A DNA stretch of 64,000 nt from Typhlomys cinereus. Lineage: Eukaryota; Chordata; Mammalia; Rodentia; Platacanthomyidae. The position numbers and the translations under genes are program-made. The DNA is taken from assembly GCA_023101885.1 (NCBI GenBank), contig JALPQD010000304.1, positions 1,798,001 through 1,862,000 of the forward strand. The letters run 5' to 3'. Positions 11,401-23,539 of this stretch are shown piece by piece (positions within the stretch are counted from its first letter, which is position 1; each line of letters starts with the position of its first letter). Below the pieces are notes generated by a model. The model worked only from the letters and a program-made list of their open reading frames with translations. It had not been told where the DNA came from and did not search any database.

Positions 11401-12357
11401 TTTTAATAGATAGTTTTGCTGTGTAGTCCATGCTGGCCTTGAACTCATGATTATCTTGTCTCTATTTCACGGAATGCTGGGTTTACAGATGTGTGCCATG
11501 CCCAGTTGCCCTTGCGAACATTTAGTGGTTATCCCAAACTAGAAAAGTGAAAGAGCTCAGTTGCTCATTGTTTTGCATGGGTGACTGTTCTTGGAGGCCG
11601 TCACTTGAGACTACCACCTGCTCTTTCTGAGTATAAATTCTATGAGTCTCACAGTTCGTAAATTTAGGTTGCCCAGGGGCACCCCGGAAAAGCTGTATTA
11701 GAAAATGGTCTTCCATGAATGCCTTGATTATTCTGCATTCTGAAGGGGGCGCTCCGAGTCACAGAGATGATTGTACTAAGTGCCTAGGAAACAGTGGTTC
11801 TGGAGACAGCAACTCTGGTCTCTTATTCTGGAGACCCTGATCGATCCACTGAAATGATATAGTAGGAGTCTCTTTTCCCACAGTGGAAGAACTCATTTGC
11901 TTTAATGTACTTCTGATTGGCTGACTCCAGGTCTAAACTTATGCATTACTGACACCAGTAACTGTCATTCTTGGGAATATCTTTACCTTCCTGTTTTGCC
12001 TCCCAGCCTCTGTGGTGAGCAGCTTCCCCAAATGAAAGTTTAAATGTCAAGTACACTGCTTTAAATCTAGTGGACACTAAAAAGGCTATTTAACTTTGGA
12101 AATACATATTTTTTCTTTTCTCCTGAAATTCGCATGCTCTATTTTTAATTAATATGCTATCATTATTAATTCACAAAGGTGTCATTTTGAACCAGCTGCT
12201 GCTACTATTGTTTTAGATTTACTTTACACAAACTGCCCAAGGCCCGTCCAGTCACTTCTTCTTTAGCCCTCCTTACTTCACTCACCTTATCCTTGATGAG
12301 GGCCCAGGTGGCATCTGCTTCATCTAATGTTAGCAGGTGGGGGGTATTGACCAACAT
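8341..12357 (-). CDS. C11orf42: C11orf42 orthologue, three exons, 369 aa
   Basis: This is a conserved vertebrate gene of unknown biochemical function between FHIP1B and OR52W1. Coding exons read on the minus strand are 12357-12286 (24 codons from ATG), 9598-8692 and 8471-8341. Junction phases are consistent and the sum is 1110 nt, 369 aa plus TGA. Conserved blocks are LLTLDEADATWALIKDK, VIEERFGPDVVAVPFLSD, the 'REYSPNGRAEIAYEEMRMLD' region, 'STRSIYVIYQVFSCSW', a proline-rich region and a C-terminus ending SSEFDSDE. As I recall, human is about 333 aa. The extra length here falls in a 5-residue repeat (8781-8900). I see no signal peptide, membrane span or catalytic motif. The upstream in-frame ATG (12561) is not used in the human protein as I recall it, so I chose the MLVNTPHLL start. 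Confidence 0.88.
8692..9598 (-). CDS. C11orf42: C11orf42 main coding exon
   Basis: The acceptor is CATCTGCAG and the donor TTTCAG|GTACTG, on the minus strand. It encodes VIEERFGPDVVAV through 'RFSYKGRNPFRKGPCVLS' and one base of a Glu codon. The proline-rich segment 8781-8900 is a degenerate 15 bp tandem repeat. Confidence 0.88.
8781..8900 (-). repeat. coding 15 bp minisatellite in C11orf42
   Basis: About eight degenerate copies of a 15 bp unit (plus-strand GGCTTGGACAGGTGG-like) read on the minus strand as repeats such as PPVQA, PPVQT, SPVQA. The unit is a multiple of three, so copy number can change without breaking the frame. Confidence 0.8.
9599..12285 (-). other. C11orf42 intron 1
   Basis: The 2.7 kb intron contains a B1-like SINE (11395-11515) and otherwise unremarkable DNA. 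Confidence 0.75.
11395..11515 (-). mobile_element. B1-like SINE in C11orf42 intron 1
   Basis: A T-run, then GTGTAGTCCATGCTGGCCTT, GAACTCATGATTATCTTGTC and GCTGGGTTTACAGATGTGTG: an antisense B1. Confidence 0.8.
12286..12357 (-). CDS. C11orf42: C11orf42 first coding exon
   Basis: Seventy-two nt encode MLVNTPHLLTLDEADATWAL then IKDK, ending at donor AAG|GTGAGT. The reading frame is open upstream to an ATG at 12561, but that extension is basic and unlike the human protein I remember, and is probably 5' UTR. Confidence 0.82.
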
Positions 12358-12534
12358 GGTGGGTAGGAGGGATTGGCCAGGGTCGTGGCTGCTGCAGGAA
12401 GTCCCAAGCTCACCGGGGAGGTGAGACCTGGACTTTGGCTGTGGCCACTGGAGCATGAGGTCATAGAGGCCTGCTAGGTGATGGTCCTGGTGCGAGGGGA
12501 CAGCACTCTTCACCGGCTCAAGCCGCTGGCTCTT

Positions 12535-12735
12535 CCTTTTCTTTCCCTTTCCTCCTTTCATTTCCCATCTGCTCTTTCACTTTTTTTTTCCTGTCCTGTC
12601 CACTTTATTTTTTTGTGTCTTCTCCTTCTATTTTTCCTTTGTTCTCTCTCTCGCTGCCACTCTGTTTTTCTTCTTCTCTTTCTCCTCCTTTTTCCTCCTT
12701 TCTCCTCCTCCTCTTCTTCTCTTCCTTCCTGAACT
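12535..12735 (+). repeat. pyrimidine-rich low-complexity tract
   Basis: Mostly C/T with TTTTTTT and TCTCCTCC runs, immediately upstream (5') of the C11orf42 start on the minus strand. On that strand it is a purine-rich GAAGAAAGGAGG-type leader. Confidence 0.85.
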
Positions 12736-12835
12736 CTGTCCCTCCCCCCTCAAGGTCCTGCTGTGGAGCACACAGGCTGACCTCCAACTTATGATCCTGC
12801 TACAGCCTCCCAAGTTCTGAGAGTGGCTCATCCTC
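12735..12835 (-). mobile_element. degenerate B1-like SINE
   Basis: CTGTGGAGCACACAGGCTGA, CCTCCAACTTATGATCCTGC and CTACAGCCTCCCAAGTTCTG. Flanked on the left by a long polypyrimidine tract. Confidence 0.6.
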
Positions 12836-13924
12836 TTGAGTTACTTCTTGCTTCAAGGAAGGGTAATGAAGCTTCTCTCTCTCTACTATAGTTCTCGGTC
12901 TGAGTTCTTTAAGGAAACAGGATCAGGCCTCTCTTCTTATACCTGTTTTATTAAAGCAAGTGCTATCTGGTTAGTTGTAGATTGCTTTGTGGGGTTGGAT
13001 TAGGGTCTTAAAGGACATGTATCAAGACTTACCTTATGTGGAAAGAAAAAAACCTAAACAGAACAAAACCAAAAACAGTGGCTTTCAACCTTGACTCCTC
13101 TTTGGAATTACATGGATGATGTAAAAATTACTGATACCTGTCTTCTCAGAGATTCTGATTTAATTGGTCTGGGTGCGTGTGGCAATCATAACTTCCAAAA
13201 GCTCTAAGTCGAAACCCATTATTAATGAGTGGGTTATAAGTGCAGTGGTAAGTAAGCGGGCATGTGTGGGAGGTACCATGCAGAGCAGTGACAAGGAGGG
13301 TGAGACTCTAATTGGGATGATGTTTCCTTAGTAACAGACAAGAATTTTCAAGGAGCCAAAAGCATAGGTAAACCTGCTCCAGACTGAGTTCTGTGTGGCA
13401 GTGTTTCTCCCCTTCCAGTCGTGACCTGCTTTCCTTGTGTCTTTGTCCAGAAACATTAACCTAGTTTTTTTTTTTTCCCCAAAGAACAACTGCTCAAAGA
13501 ATCACTCTAGAGCTTTTTAGTAGCCATTTTCTCTGTAACCGATCCAATCGGAGTCCTCTCTCTGGCGTGTCTTTGTGCCCAGGAAGCCCTTCGTATGGGG
13601 AGTGAATGTCTTCTACCTCTCGGACTAGAGTTTAGAGATGTGCTGGTAAGCTGGCTGTCAGCCTGCGGAGGCTGAGCCTGGGGATCCAGAAGAGCTTGTA
13701 GTGATGGGCAGAAGTGCTTTCCAGAAGGAGATCGTTGGTCTCAGAGGGAGGCCCATCTCCTTCGACAGAGCTAAATGCGTAAGTGCCAAGTGTTTGACAG
13801 TTTGACAGTGGGCTCAATCCTGTTTTCCAAGAGAGGAACCAAGGCCAAATATTTGTTGAGCTGTTCTGTGCTAGAGTTTGTCAGATGTAGGATACATTGT
13901 CATAGATACTCCTTTTAGAAATTT

Positions 13925-14028
13925 CTCTCAGTGCAGTTCAGAATGGCTTGGAGCTCACAGCATTCCTCCTGCATCCGTCTCCTGAATGCTGGGGTTACAG
14001 GTGTGTTCCCCCATGCCCAGCTGCTTCT
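13925..14028 (-). mobile_element. partial B1-like SINE
   Basis: GGCTTGGAGCTCACAGCATT, CTCCTGAATGCTGGGGTTAC and AGGTGTGTTCCCCCATGCCC match the antisense 5' half of B1. Confidence 0.75.
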
Positions 14029-14349
14029 AGGAACCTTTTGGTGCATTTCATTTTACAAGCTAAAAGCAGTTTCAGAAAAGTTAATTAGCCAAAGGGATGC
14101 AGTAAGTTAGTATAGAATATTTAGGATTCAAATCTAAATCTGCTAAATCCTGTTTTAACCATTAAGCGACAGCTGCTTTCGATGAAGAGGTAATCAGCAT
14201 GTTCCTTCTCTTGCTTGTCTGCGTGCTAGATGGAACGCGTGAGAGGCTTAGTGGGAAGGAAGTGAGCAAGATGAGAGAGAAGCCACAACAGACCAAATCA
14301 GAAGCCTCAACTTTCTCCTAAGGAAACTAGGCAAACTCTTCCCCACACT

Positions 14350-14466
14350 TTTCTTTTTGTGTGTCTGTCTGTTTCGAGACAAGGTGTCATTATGTAGCCC
14401 AAGGTGACCTTGATAATCCCGCCTTTTGAGTGCTGTGAACAGAAGCGAAGCCAGCACACCTGGCTT
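14350..14466 (-). mobile_element. B1-like SINE
   Basis: GTTTCGAGACAAGGTGTCAT, TATGTAGCCCAAGGTGACCT and AAGCCAGCACACCTGGCTT match antisense B1. Confidence 0.72.
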
Positions 14467-17316
14467 AACACATGGTTTTCATTTGGTTTGGGCAGGAGGC
14501 TATGCAGTGTAGTATGTAGTGTGACTCCTCTGTTCGCCTCAGGAAGGAATCCTGAGAAGACAGACACACAAAAGGAACGAGAACCACTTGTCTCTGCAGC
14601 TCTGCAAGGGCCAGAGCTGTGGTTAAGGGGCAGAGGAGAGCGAAACACATGCCCTGGCAAGGGAAGTCCAGGATGAGGAGGAGAGGGTGGGCGCGTTCTG
14701 ATGGGCAGGAAGTAGAGGATCCTTTCAGAATGTTCACGGACATGGGCTTAGAGGGAGAGTCGGGTTCTGATACACTCCTCAGTCTGCCTTTTTCTTGCTT
14801 TCTGATTGCCATGATTCTCTGCTCCCTGAATTCCACAGTCCTACATTGACACTGAGTAAGTCTGTCTGTCTTTTTGGCTCAGAGTCTGAAACTGAGACAC
14901 TGAAGGAAACATGACAGCTGAGTCCTGGATGGAGTTGGTGAGCCCAACAGGCGGGCTCGTTTGGGCTGGGGTGTCCTTGGGAAAGGCTTCATCAAGACAT
15001 GGGAGGGAGATGGGATTGGGAGCAAACCGGTGGCACTGTTTATCCAGGAACACAGATTCTCTGCACTAACCGCACGGGCAGTGAATAGTGACAGGAAAGA
15101 CTTGGTGACAGTCGTGACAGGCCGCCTCACTCGGCTCAGGCAGCAGGGATCCTTGCGGATGTCCTTATATTTTTATCTGAAGCATAATGGGACAGATACG
15201 TGTTGGAACTGAGAAGTTTTAAAATTATGACAGGGAATATACGTATCTCATATATTAAGGACTATCCTAGTTGGGATACAAGGCAGTGACCTGTAATCAA
15301 ACACATCAACAGTTGTGCAATTAAATATACGAATATGTACACTAAATAAAATAAAGGCTACAAATAGGATCATAATGGTTCAGGTTAGGTTTTGGACCAA
15401 AGTTTTGAAAAAGCAAATGAACCAACCTATTGTGTCTTTAGAGATACTTTATTTTGAAATTTTAGGTAACAGACTATAGGCATATAATTCTCAGGTTATT
15501 ACAAGGTGTGAGAAGTAAAGCTTTCTGAGTACATCACATGGTAGGTATGTATGCAGTCTCAATCCAGCAAATGTCTGAAGTGGTAGATTTTTGGCTTGCA
15601 GGAAGAATGTTCTTACACCGGCCAGCAAACAGCTTTGGAACAAGCTACCTTGGGAGAAACTGTGCACAGCCAGGATTTGAAGGTGCCTTAGAAGAGTCTT
15701 CCAGTGGCGGGAGGGTGACTATCCATTGCTTGTGACAATTCATGGCTGCACATGATTTCCCTTTTCATATGTCTGGGGAAAATGGCATGTGTGTATGTAT
15801 GTGTGACGTGGGTTACCACACAGAAATTTCTTAATATTTCTTTATAATGTAATAAAAATCCTGCTGTATAGATGTTTGTTCACATCTCAATTATTTTCTC
15901 AGAATACATTTATTAAAGAGAAATGTCTAAGAAGAGGAAATGGACATCTTAAGAATGTATTTTCCATTTAGAATTAGGATTTTTGTCTCAATTTTCTACA
16001 AAGTCATTGCTTGGGAACCTTTTAAACCCAGAACTTCTTGAAAACAAGTGAGTCTTGAAAATGACTGGGTGCACACAGTGGTTGACTACACATTCTCATC
16101 TAGTTGGATATAGTGCGACTCACCTGAAAAGTACATCCTTTGGGCCCCGTTAGCTCCTTGTTTGTAAAGATCTCGTGAGCTTCCGTGAGTTAGAACTCAG
16201 AGATGGCGTCACCTACTGTTTCAGGGCGTCACCTGCTGTTTCAGGGCTGCGGCTTCGCTGCGTGGTGACTGCAGCACAGCGGGCTGGGCTGCTCCGGCTT
16301 CGGGTCTCCACGGCTGACACAGTGCTTGTGAATGTCCGTTGTCTGGAGAGGTCCTGTCTGTCTCCCTGTGCAGACCAGCTTTCTCCGTCCTCACAGCTGT
16401 AACTCCTGCCTCTGAATGAGATTATATATACTCATCTCGAATCCCATGCTGGGGGCGGGGGAGCAGATCATTTGATATGCAATCTTCCATTAGCAGGGTT
16501 AGTTGAAAATGAACCTCCCACTGGGCAACACCACGATGCTTCCTGTTTAATGTTCAGTCAGTTGCAACATCACCATCTCTCATACTAGCACTGTGCATGT
16601 TCAGTGACGTTGACCAGGGCGAATTGGGCTGCAGTGATCTAGGCATTCAAGTTGGTCATAATGACTTGACCTTAGGCAAGTAGGTGAAATGGTGGCAAAG
16701 CTTTTTTTTTTTTTTTTTTTTTATACCATTTTTTTCTTTTTTTCTTTCTTTTTGCACTTGCCCTCTGAAGTTGCAGGCTCAGGGAAAGAAGTTCTGTTAA
16801 TTTTTTTCAGTGGTGGGCAGGGCTTTCTTTGCTATGATTGGGAAATAGTGATTATGCATCAGACCAAGAATTAAGATGCCTTAGACCTCATATCTGGTTC
16901 CACCGGGCACTTTTTCCATGTTCTTAGAATGGGTGGTAGTGGGGATAAGCCTGGATAACGCCTTGAGAATAGGCTGAAGACGATCTAGTTCCAGAGACAA
17001 GCCAGACAAGTATCAAGCATTTGACTCCAGGTGATACCCAGAGTTGGAATCTGGGGAAGAGGATACGCTAACTGAGTTTGGAAGAGAGGGTAGATTTCCT
17101 TGTTTTCCTTGCACAGTAGTTTGCAGCCCTTGCCTCTGATCCCTCCCAGAAGGATGGGTTGCTAGCTCAAGGTCTACAGATGTAGTGTGTGTGTGTTAGG
17201 GGCTTCACGGGAGTATCTGTTGCAGGATTATCGCAGTTACATGCAAATGTGGGACAGGTAACCACTACCAGATTCTAGACGTTGTTCCAAGTGCCCCTTG
17301 CTGGTCTAACTGGTCG

Positions 17317-18279
17317 TTAGAACTGTTTTTTTCTAAAGGTGAACATTTCCAGGAGTCGGTCCCTGATCTGCTTGGTGCGGACCCCGTAGATGAGTGGGTT
17401 GAGGGCAGGGGGCAGCAACAGGTAGATGTTGGAGAGAAGGATGTGCACAGACTTGGGGACGGTGTGACGGCCAAAGCGGTGCGTGAGGTAGGAGAAGAGC
17501 CCAGGCACGTAGAAGGCCAGGATGACACAGATGTGGGAACTGCACGTCCCAAAGGCCTTGGCCCTGGCCTCGCGGGTAGGGAGCCGGAGCACAGCATGGG
17601 CAACGAGCCCGTAGGACCCAGCGATGCCCAGGATGTCCACACCCGACACAGCCAGCGAGAGCGCCAGCCCGTACAGGTTGTTGGCCCGAGTGCTCCCCAC
17701 CACCAGCTCCACGACGGCCATGTGAGCGCAGTAAGCGTGGCGGATGACCTTGGCACGGAAGCGCGCAAATCGTGCCACCAGCAGAGGGAAGGGTACCACA
17801 ATGGCCACGGCTTTCAGTGCCAGCGCCAAGGCTGCGTAACCCACTCGGGTTTTAGTGACCAGGCTAGGGTAGTGCAGCGGACGTCCCACGGCCACAGCGC
17901 GGTCGCAGGCCATGGCCAGAAGCACGCCAGACTCCACAGCCGTCAGTGCGTGGACAAAGAACATCTGGAGCAGGCAGGCCGCGTAGGGCACTGGCCGGGG
18001 TCCAAGCCACAGCACAGCCAGCAGCCCTGGGGCTACAGACGTGGCTAACCCCAAGTCTGTGGCTGCCAGTGTGGCCAGGAGGAGAAACATGGGCTGATGC
18101 AGCGCGGGGTCGATTCGTACTACTGTCAGCAGTGCTCCGTTACCCAGCATGGACAGCAGATACATGGGGCCAAACACCAGTGTCAGCCAGGCCTGGGCAC
18201 TCCCCAACCCTGGGATGCCAGTCAGTATGAAGAAAGCTGGGCGTGGCAAGGTGGAGTTGGACTGTGGAGTTTCTACCAT
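17317..18279 (-). CDS. OR52W1: OR52W1-type class I olfactory receptor, intact, 320 aa
   Basis: A single-exon seven-transmembrane odorant receptor that would signal through Golf in olfactory cilia. N-terminal NST glycosylation site near residue 8, 'LGNGALLTVV' in TM1, LHQPMFLLLATLAATDLG in TM2, MACDRAVAVGRPLHYP at the end of TM3 (a variant of the usual MAYDRYVAICxPLxY), KAFGTCSSHICVIL entering TM6 and PPALNPLIYG in TM7. The C-terminus is short and basic. The frame opens five codons earlier (18294), but MVETPQSN gives 320 aa, the length I recall for human OR52W1. Family assignment is supported by IPGLGSAQAWL and by position next to C11orf42. No frame breaks. Confidence 0.93.
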   Translation of the reverse strand: MVETPQSNSTLPRPAFFILTGIPGLGSAQAWLTLVFGPMYLLSMLGNGALLTVVRIDPALHQPMFLLLATLAATDLGLATSVAPGLLAVLWLGPRPVPYAACLLQMFFVHALTAVESGVLLAMACDRAVAVGRPLHYPSLVTKTRVGYAALALALKAVAIVVPFPLLVARFARFRAKVIRHAYCAHMAVVELVVGSTRANNLYGLALSLAVSGVDILGIAGSYGLVAHAVLRLPTREARAKAFGTCSSHICVILAFYVPGLFSYLTHRFGRHTVPKSVHILLSNIYLLLPPALNPLIYGVRTKQIRDRLLEMFTFRKKQF

Positions 18280-20381
18280 CCTGTAGAGGATCAAGTACAG
18301 GCCTCATGGGGGCAGGATTCTCAGCATCTCAGGAGGACAGATTTTAAGGGTGTCACAGTGCTCAAACCTACCATAATGTGTGCATAGGTGTGTTAAAAGG
18401 CCAGGAAGATTATGGGGAGCATAATCTTGGCTGGAGGGGTATTGGATGGATAAGGATGCAGCCCTAGCTACGATGGGAGAATCCCTTGCTCCTAACAATG
18501 AGGGTGTTTTAGGAGTGGAGCCAGCAGTAGTAACAAAAGATGTAATAAGAAAGTGGGTGACTGCTGCACTCAGAACCCTCCCATTGGGGGTCAGCTGAAG
18601 GGGAGCTGAGATGAATGCTCTTCCTCATCGGACTCCGGGCAGAGTTAGTCATGGTCTCCAGGGAGAAACCTGAAGCAGGGTAAGTGTCAGACTGTCCTGT
18701 TCTTGACTGTATCTTTGGGAGGTCCTCTGAGCCTCTTGACTCTCTGATAGGTTTAGACACATGCTTTTAAGTGTTTCTTAACATTAAAATACCGGGGACC
18801 GATTCTGCAGGAAGAATGAAAGCAAGGTAGAAAGAAAGTTAACTACAGTGGGTACACAAAGGAGATCTGGGGTGAGCCAGGAGCCTGGACTAACGGGAAA
18901 AGATTTTGTGGGCTTTTGGGTTATGGGATGCTTACATTACTCTGAATTTGATGCTGACGTAGTGTTGATGAACAGCGAGTAGAGAGTCAAAGCTGGGGGT
19001 GGGGAGCCATGGAGAACAAGACACGGCAGCGCGCCAAGAAACTTCTCTTCTTGGTCTCTTTTCATTTTTTTTTTTTTTTTCTGGATGAAAATCCCAGAAG
19101 TGGGTTCCACTAGACTCTCACTCCTGGGGTGCTGCAGGGGGAAGATGATAAAGGGAGGAGACAGCCATCAGCCCCGAATAGAAAGCACATGAAGAAGCGG
19201 CATCTCGGATGCAGGAGGCAGGACAAGTTGAGGGCGTCCCCCGAGTGAGGGAGACATCCCCAGCAGAAGGCCGGACACCTGACGCTAACAGCCTCTCTTC
19301 ACCTTGCTCAGTGCCTCTGGTGCCTTTATGTGCTGTTCTGCCTTGTCCCGCAGGGCCCTTGTCCCTGTGCTGTATTAACCCTTTCCTCCTCTGCCTCTTC
19401 GCAACTCAGCAGATTCAGGAAGGAGGCAGAGGGGAGGGGGAACAAGCAAGGGAAGATTGTAAGACGATCTTAGAAAGAGGAACGCTGCTTCCGGCCGTCT
19501 TTGCTGACTCCCTGAAGTTGGAGAGAAGATCTTACGGAGTTTTTCAATGTATCTATCCCACTTGATTATAAGACTATGCTTGTCTCTTTTTCCCACTACA
19601 GCAAAGAGTTACAGGCATTGCTTCTTACCGACCATGGTGCATTCAACTGCTTACCACAATGTCTAGCGTGCAGCTGATTGTGGATACAAATTTATTGCTT
19701 CTTGTTGTGGGATCTGCTAGTCCAACCAACAGCTTATGATGGCAGGAATGGGGCACCATAGTTGCAAGAACATCAGGCATCTACAGAGAAAAGCGTTGTT
19801 TCCCTTCCACCTGAGGACTCCTGAGTGCAGTTCTTTCTGCCGTTAGGAGACATCCTTAAAATGACCACAGTGCCAAATCACAATGAAAACTGCTGGGCTT
19901 ATTGGGAAAGTTGGGGAAAAGGCATAATGCTGATAAACCTATTAGTACATATGGGAAAAGGATTGTTTAAGACATGAAATGGTTAGGAAATATGCAACAG
20001 TTGCATACGATACTTCTACTAGTTTCCCTAGTAGAAGTGAGTGCTGGAAACAGCTTATGTTTTCCCGTGAGGGAGGTTTGTCTGAAATTAGATTAAAAGT
20101 CATTTGATAAGTAAGGAACTGACAGAAGTTTGAGACTGGGCTTTTCTGTTCAGCCCAGTTCACCTGACTGCAGTTTTGTGTGCTTACCTAGTTGCTTCAG
20201 AATGCAATCATACAGAAGCATGAAATTCCCACTGTGTTCCCTTCATTAATATACCAGTTGTGGTTGAACAATTTTGCATTTCAAGTAGCAGGACTTGACC
20301 CAGTCTCTTTGGTTCCTGGCCCAGTGCTACATGACGACGCTACAACACCACCCTGCTTCTCTCAAGGAATTTATAATCTCG

Positions 20382-20700
20382 GCCTGGAGAGATGGTTCGA
20401 GGGTTAAGATTGCCGTGCAAGCAGAAGGACCTGAGTTCAGATCCTGATCCCACCAAGTAAAAACGCCAAGCAGACATAGAGGTGGTCTGCACTTCTGATT
20501 CTGTAAGGCAGAGCCTGGGAAATCCCAGAGCAAAGCAAATAGGAGATAGAAACAATCCAGGGTGATTTCCGAAGTCACCCTTGGGCCTCTACAGGTACAT
20601 AGAGTGCTCTCTGATACACACAGACATATAGACAGACAAAGGTAGATGACAGACAGATGGACGGACACACACACGCACATGCACACGCAAAAGGAAATTA
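20382..20700 (+). mobile_element. older tRNA-derived SINE, sense copy
   Basis: GCCTGGAGAGATGGTTCGAG and GACCTGAGTTCAGATCC (tRNA-like A and B boxes), body with CAGAGCAAAGCAAATAGGAG, then TCTCTGATACACACAGACAT and an A-rich tail. It matches the 36.2-36.8 kb copies in reverse complement. Confidence 0.82.
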
Positions 20701-22293
20701 AAAAATTTAAAAAAGAGTTTATCTTCTGGTGGACTCAGTGATACACGGAGGGCTGCGGAGGCGCTCGCCTCAACTGAGGTTGCTCTGCACGATGGGCATG
20801 GAGCCTCTCGTTCTTCCTGGTGACCACCCGGTGGCCACCCGGTGACCACCCCCCTCGAGTGTCCCCTGGGCGTGTGCTGCTCCCACCTTCACCGCTAAAC
20901 AGTTTTTCAAGGTGAGTACAAATCTTTTCCTGTTTTACAGACTGAAAAGCCAAGGCACAGAGACAGTAAATGCCTGGCCCAAGGCTCCACAAGCAGTAGT
21001 AGACGGCAGAATTACTCGATTAAATTCCTTGGGCTCTAGCATGCTTGCTTAGCCATGACTCCAAACATTTCCGCTAAGATCTAGCATATGATGCTTTCTG
21101 AATGCCGGGGAGCACAGTTGTACTTGCTCCTGGGACAGATAATTCAAGAGACTTTGGGGTTGGTGGGTGGTCCAAAGTTTTCCAGATGACAATATGGAGA
21201 AATAGCTGCCACCTCAGAAGCTAAGAAAAATGCTCAGGAGGTAGGAACAGTAACTTGATATCCATGAAGAAATTAGAGGGAGAAGAGAGATGATGCTTTT
21301 GGTCTCAAGAGAATGCCGATGAGATGTTTGGCTGTCTTAAGCAATTGCTCATGTAAGTCATGGACCTTTTAAAACCAGTAAGTTCCAAGTTGACAAGTCC
21401 CAAGTTGAAAATCTGTTATATATTGAATTTTCACTCTTCAGTAATCTGAGATTGAATGGGGGGATCTGTTTCTGGAAAATTCCTTAGTTGACACCCTACA
21501 TACTTCCAAAGTCCTCTGAATGCATGTTGTACCTGGTGGGACTTTCCCTGTGACACTTCCTGTTAGAGGAAGGAATTTAGCAACACACCTATAACCTTGT
21601 GGGACTAGGTGCCCGAGCCTGCTTCCCACAGGACGATGCCAGACGTCTGCAGGGCATGAGTGGTGTGGGCGGAGAAGAGGAAACTGGACCCACTACTAGC
21701 TTCTAGACTGTCACAGAAAAAGAGAGAGTTCTGTTTGGAGAGCGATTTTTTCTGCTTTGGCTAATATAGTTGCCACCAGCATCTTCCATACGTTAGGACT
21801 GTCAGATCCCTGCTTGTGTCCAAGTGGGTCTCTTCTATGGTTTTCTCTGCTTCAAAGGAGCAATGGCATATATTACCTACTTACACAATAAATCACAGAG
21901 CAGAAGCCTTGGGTCATTCAACACTGAGTCCTTTCTTGGAATCTTACGGCAAACTGTGAAATGTCAAACCACAATTTCCAGATCAGCATGGGACTAGCTC
22001 AGTAGGGGGGACAGTGGTTGAGGCCTTCCCTTCCCTTCAACTCTGGAGAAGCAGAGGGAACCCACTGAAAGATCAGACGCCCCTGTGGTGGGAGCCACAG
22101 AACTACCGCCCCATCCTGCCTTCTAGCATCAGCTCACCACCTCTCACCCTCGGTTCCTTCCATGAGGATCCTCAACATCCTGCACATCACTGGGCACTTT
22201 GAGTCCCCTGGGATGGTAGATAGTAGTGGCCATAGATTTGAGAAAGGAATTGTTCTCCATTATAGTAGAAACTGGTGGAATGGAATAAGTCAT

Positions 22294-22358
22294 GATGTAT
22301 GTATGCATGTATATATGCATATATTTATGTACATATGTATGTGTGTATGTATGTATTG
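22294..22358 (+). repeat. (TATG)n-rich stretch
   Basis: Imperfect GTATG/CATATA repeats with alternating character. Confidence 0.85.
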
Positions 22359-22359
22359 T

Positions 22360-22580
22360 AGCACTGGAGACTGACTCTAAAGCTCACATATGCTTTAGGC
22401 ATGTTCTCTACCACTGAACTTACATTCCTAGGCTCTTTCTAGAAAGCTTTGAGACAGATCTCACTAAGTTTCCCAGGCTGGCCTAGAGCTCACTCTATAA
22501 CCTGGTCTGGATTGAAAGTCATCATCCTCCTGCCTTAGTCTTCCAAGTAGCTGAGATTGTTAGCGTGTGTCATCATACTC
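22360..22580 (-). mobile_element. B1/B4-like SINE
   Basis: An ID-like part (CTTTAGGCATGTTCTCTACC) is followed by a B1-like part (GAGACAGATCTCACTAAGTT, CAGGCTGGCCTAGAGCTCAC, TAGCTGAGATTGTTAGCGTG). Diverged. Confidence 0.65.
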
Positions 22581-22582
22581 AA

Positions 22583-22683
22583 CAATAACTAGTTTTTTTT
22601 TTAACGTGGGACCTGGGATCCAAACTCAGAACCTTCTGCTTGTGAGACAGAGTCACAACCCCTGAGCCATCTCTCCAGCCCCA
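22583..22683 (-). mobile_element. tRNA-derived SINE head fragment
   Basis: GGGACCTGGGATCCAAACTC through GAGCCATCTCTCCAGCCCC is the reverse complement of the SINE head. It carries only the first 85 or so bp plus a T-rich join. Confidence 0.75.
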
Positions 22684-23089
22684 ACAATAACTAGTTTTTA
22701 AATCAATCTTTTGTGTTTTATCTGCTCCCTGTATATTGCTCCTGTGTAAATCATCTTCTACAACCTTCTAGTAAGAATGATTCTGTCTCCAACCACACTG
22801 AACCAACGACTCTCAAAGGCCGCTGAATGTTCGCTTCCTTGCATCCTAGGTCACTCTGCACCTGTAGACTAGACCATGGCATTGAAAACCCAATTTCTTT
22901 CTTCCACTGCAATAGATGGAGGGAGTATTTCTTGAGCAATAGACTCACCTGTGCTCGGATGGGTTTTCAAAGGCTTTTCTCATGGAAGACAAGAATTTCC
23001 CTGTAAAATTTCTCTAGATCGTAGAGGACTCCCGAAGTAACTTTCTTTACTGGGATTTGGTTGAGACATCTCTCCTGAAACTCATTCCC

Positions 23090-23215
23090 AGCAAGTATGG
23101 AGACTCATGACTACAATCTCAGCATTGAGAGTCTGAGGAATAATCCAGTCATTAACTTCAGACCAACCTTGGCTATAGAATAAGACCCTGCTTCAAAGAA
23201 AAGCAACCCCAAAAC
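23090..23215 (+). mobile_element. B1-like SINE
   Basis: TATGGAGACTCATGACTACA, CAGACCAACCTTGGCTATAG and GACCCTGCTTCAAAGAAAAG with an A-rich end. Diverged. Confidence 0.65.
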
Positions 23216-23539
23216 AATTGTTCCCTTCTAAGATACTAACTAGATTGTGTCTTTATCTTTTCTCAGCCTTCCCTCCTGTTCTCTGACCTCACACTGAATG
23301 GGTGACAACTAAGAGAAGTACTGATGTCACTAGAGAATTCAGCAAATTATTGAAACCTCAATAGATAATAAACATCTTATTACATTTGTTAGGGATTGCA
23401 TATTCATGCCCTTCCATTCACCCGTTGTAATACCACCATCTTCTGGAATAGTATTTAGGCATGGGGCTTTGAGAGATAACCAGGGTTAGATAAGATCATG
23501 AGAGTGAGCCTTCCTGAGATTAACATATTTATAAGATTG

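Larger units (their letters stand above)
12358..17316. other. intergenic between C11orf42 and OR52W1
   Basis: Three B1-like fragments, the pyrimidine tract at 12535-12735, a T-run at 16703-16722 and a small GC-richer patch at 16220-16330. I found no coding region. Confidence 0.6.

Noticed and set aside
12205..12561. 118-codon minus-strand open frame as a complete protein
   Set aside because: Only the part from the internal Met at 12357 to the donor at 12286 matches C11orf42; the rest is probable 5' UTR and read-through into intron 1.
17443..18048. 201-codon + strand open frame across OR52W1
   Set aside because: Antisense shadow of the intact receptor; GC-rich codons lack stops on the opposite strand.
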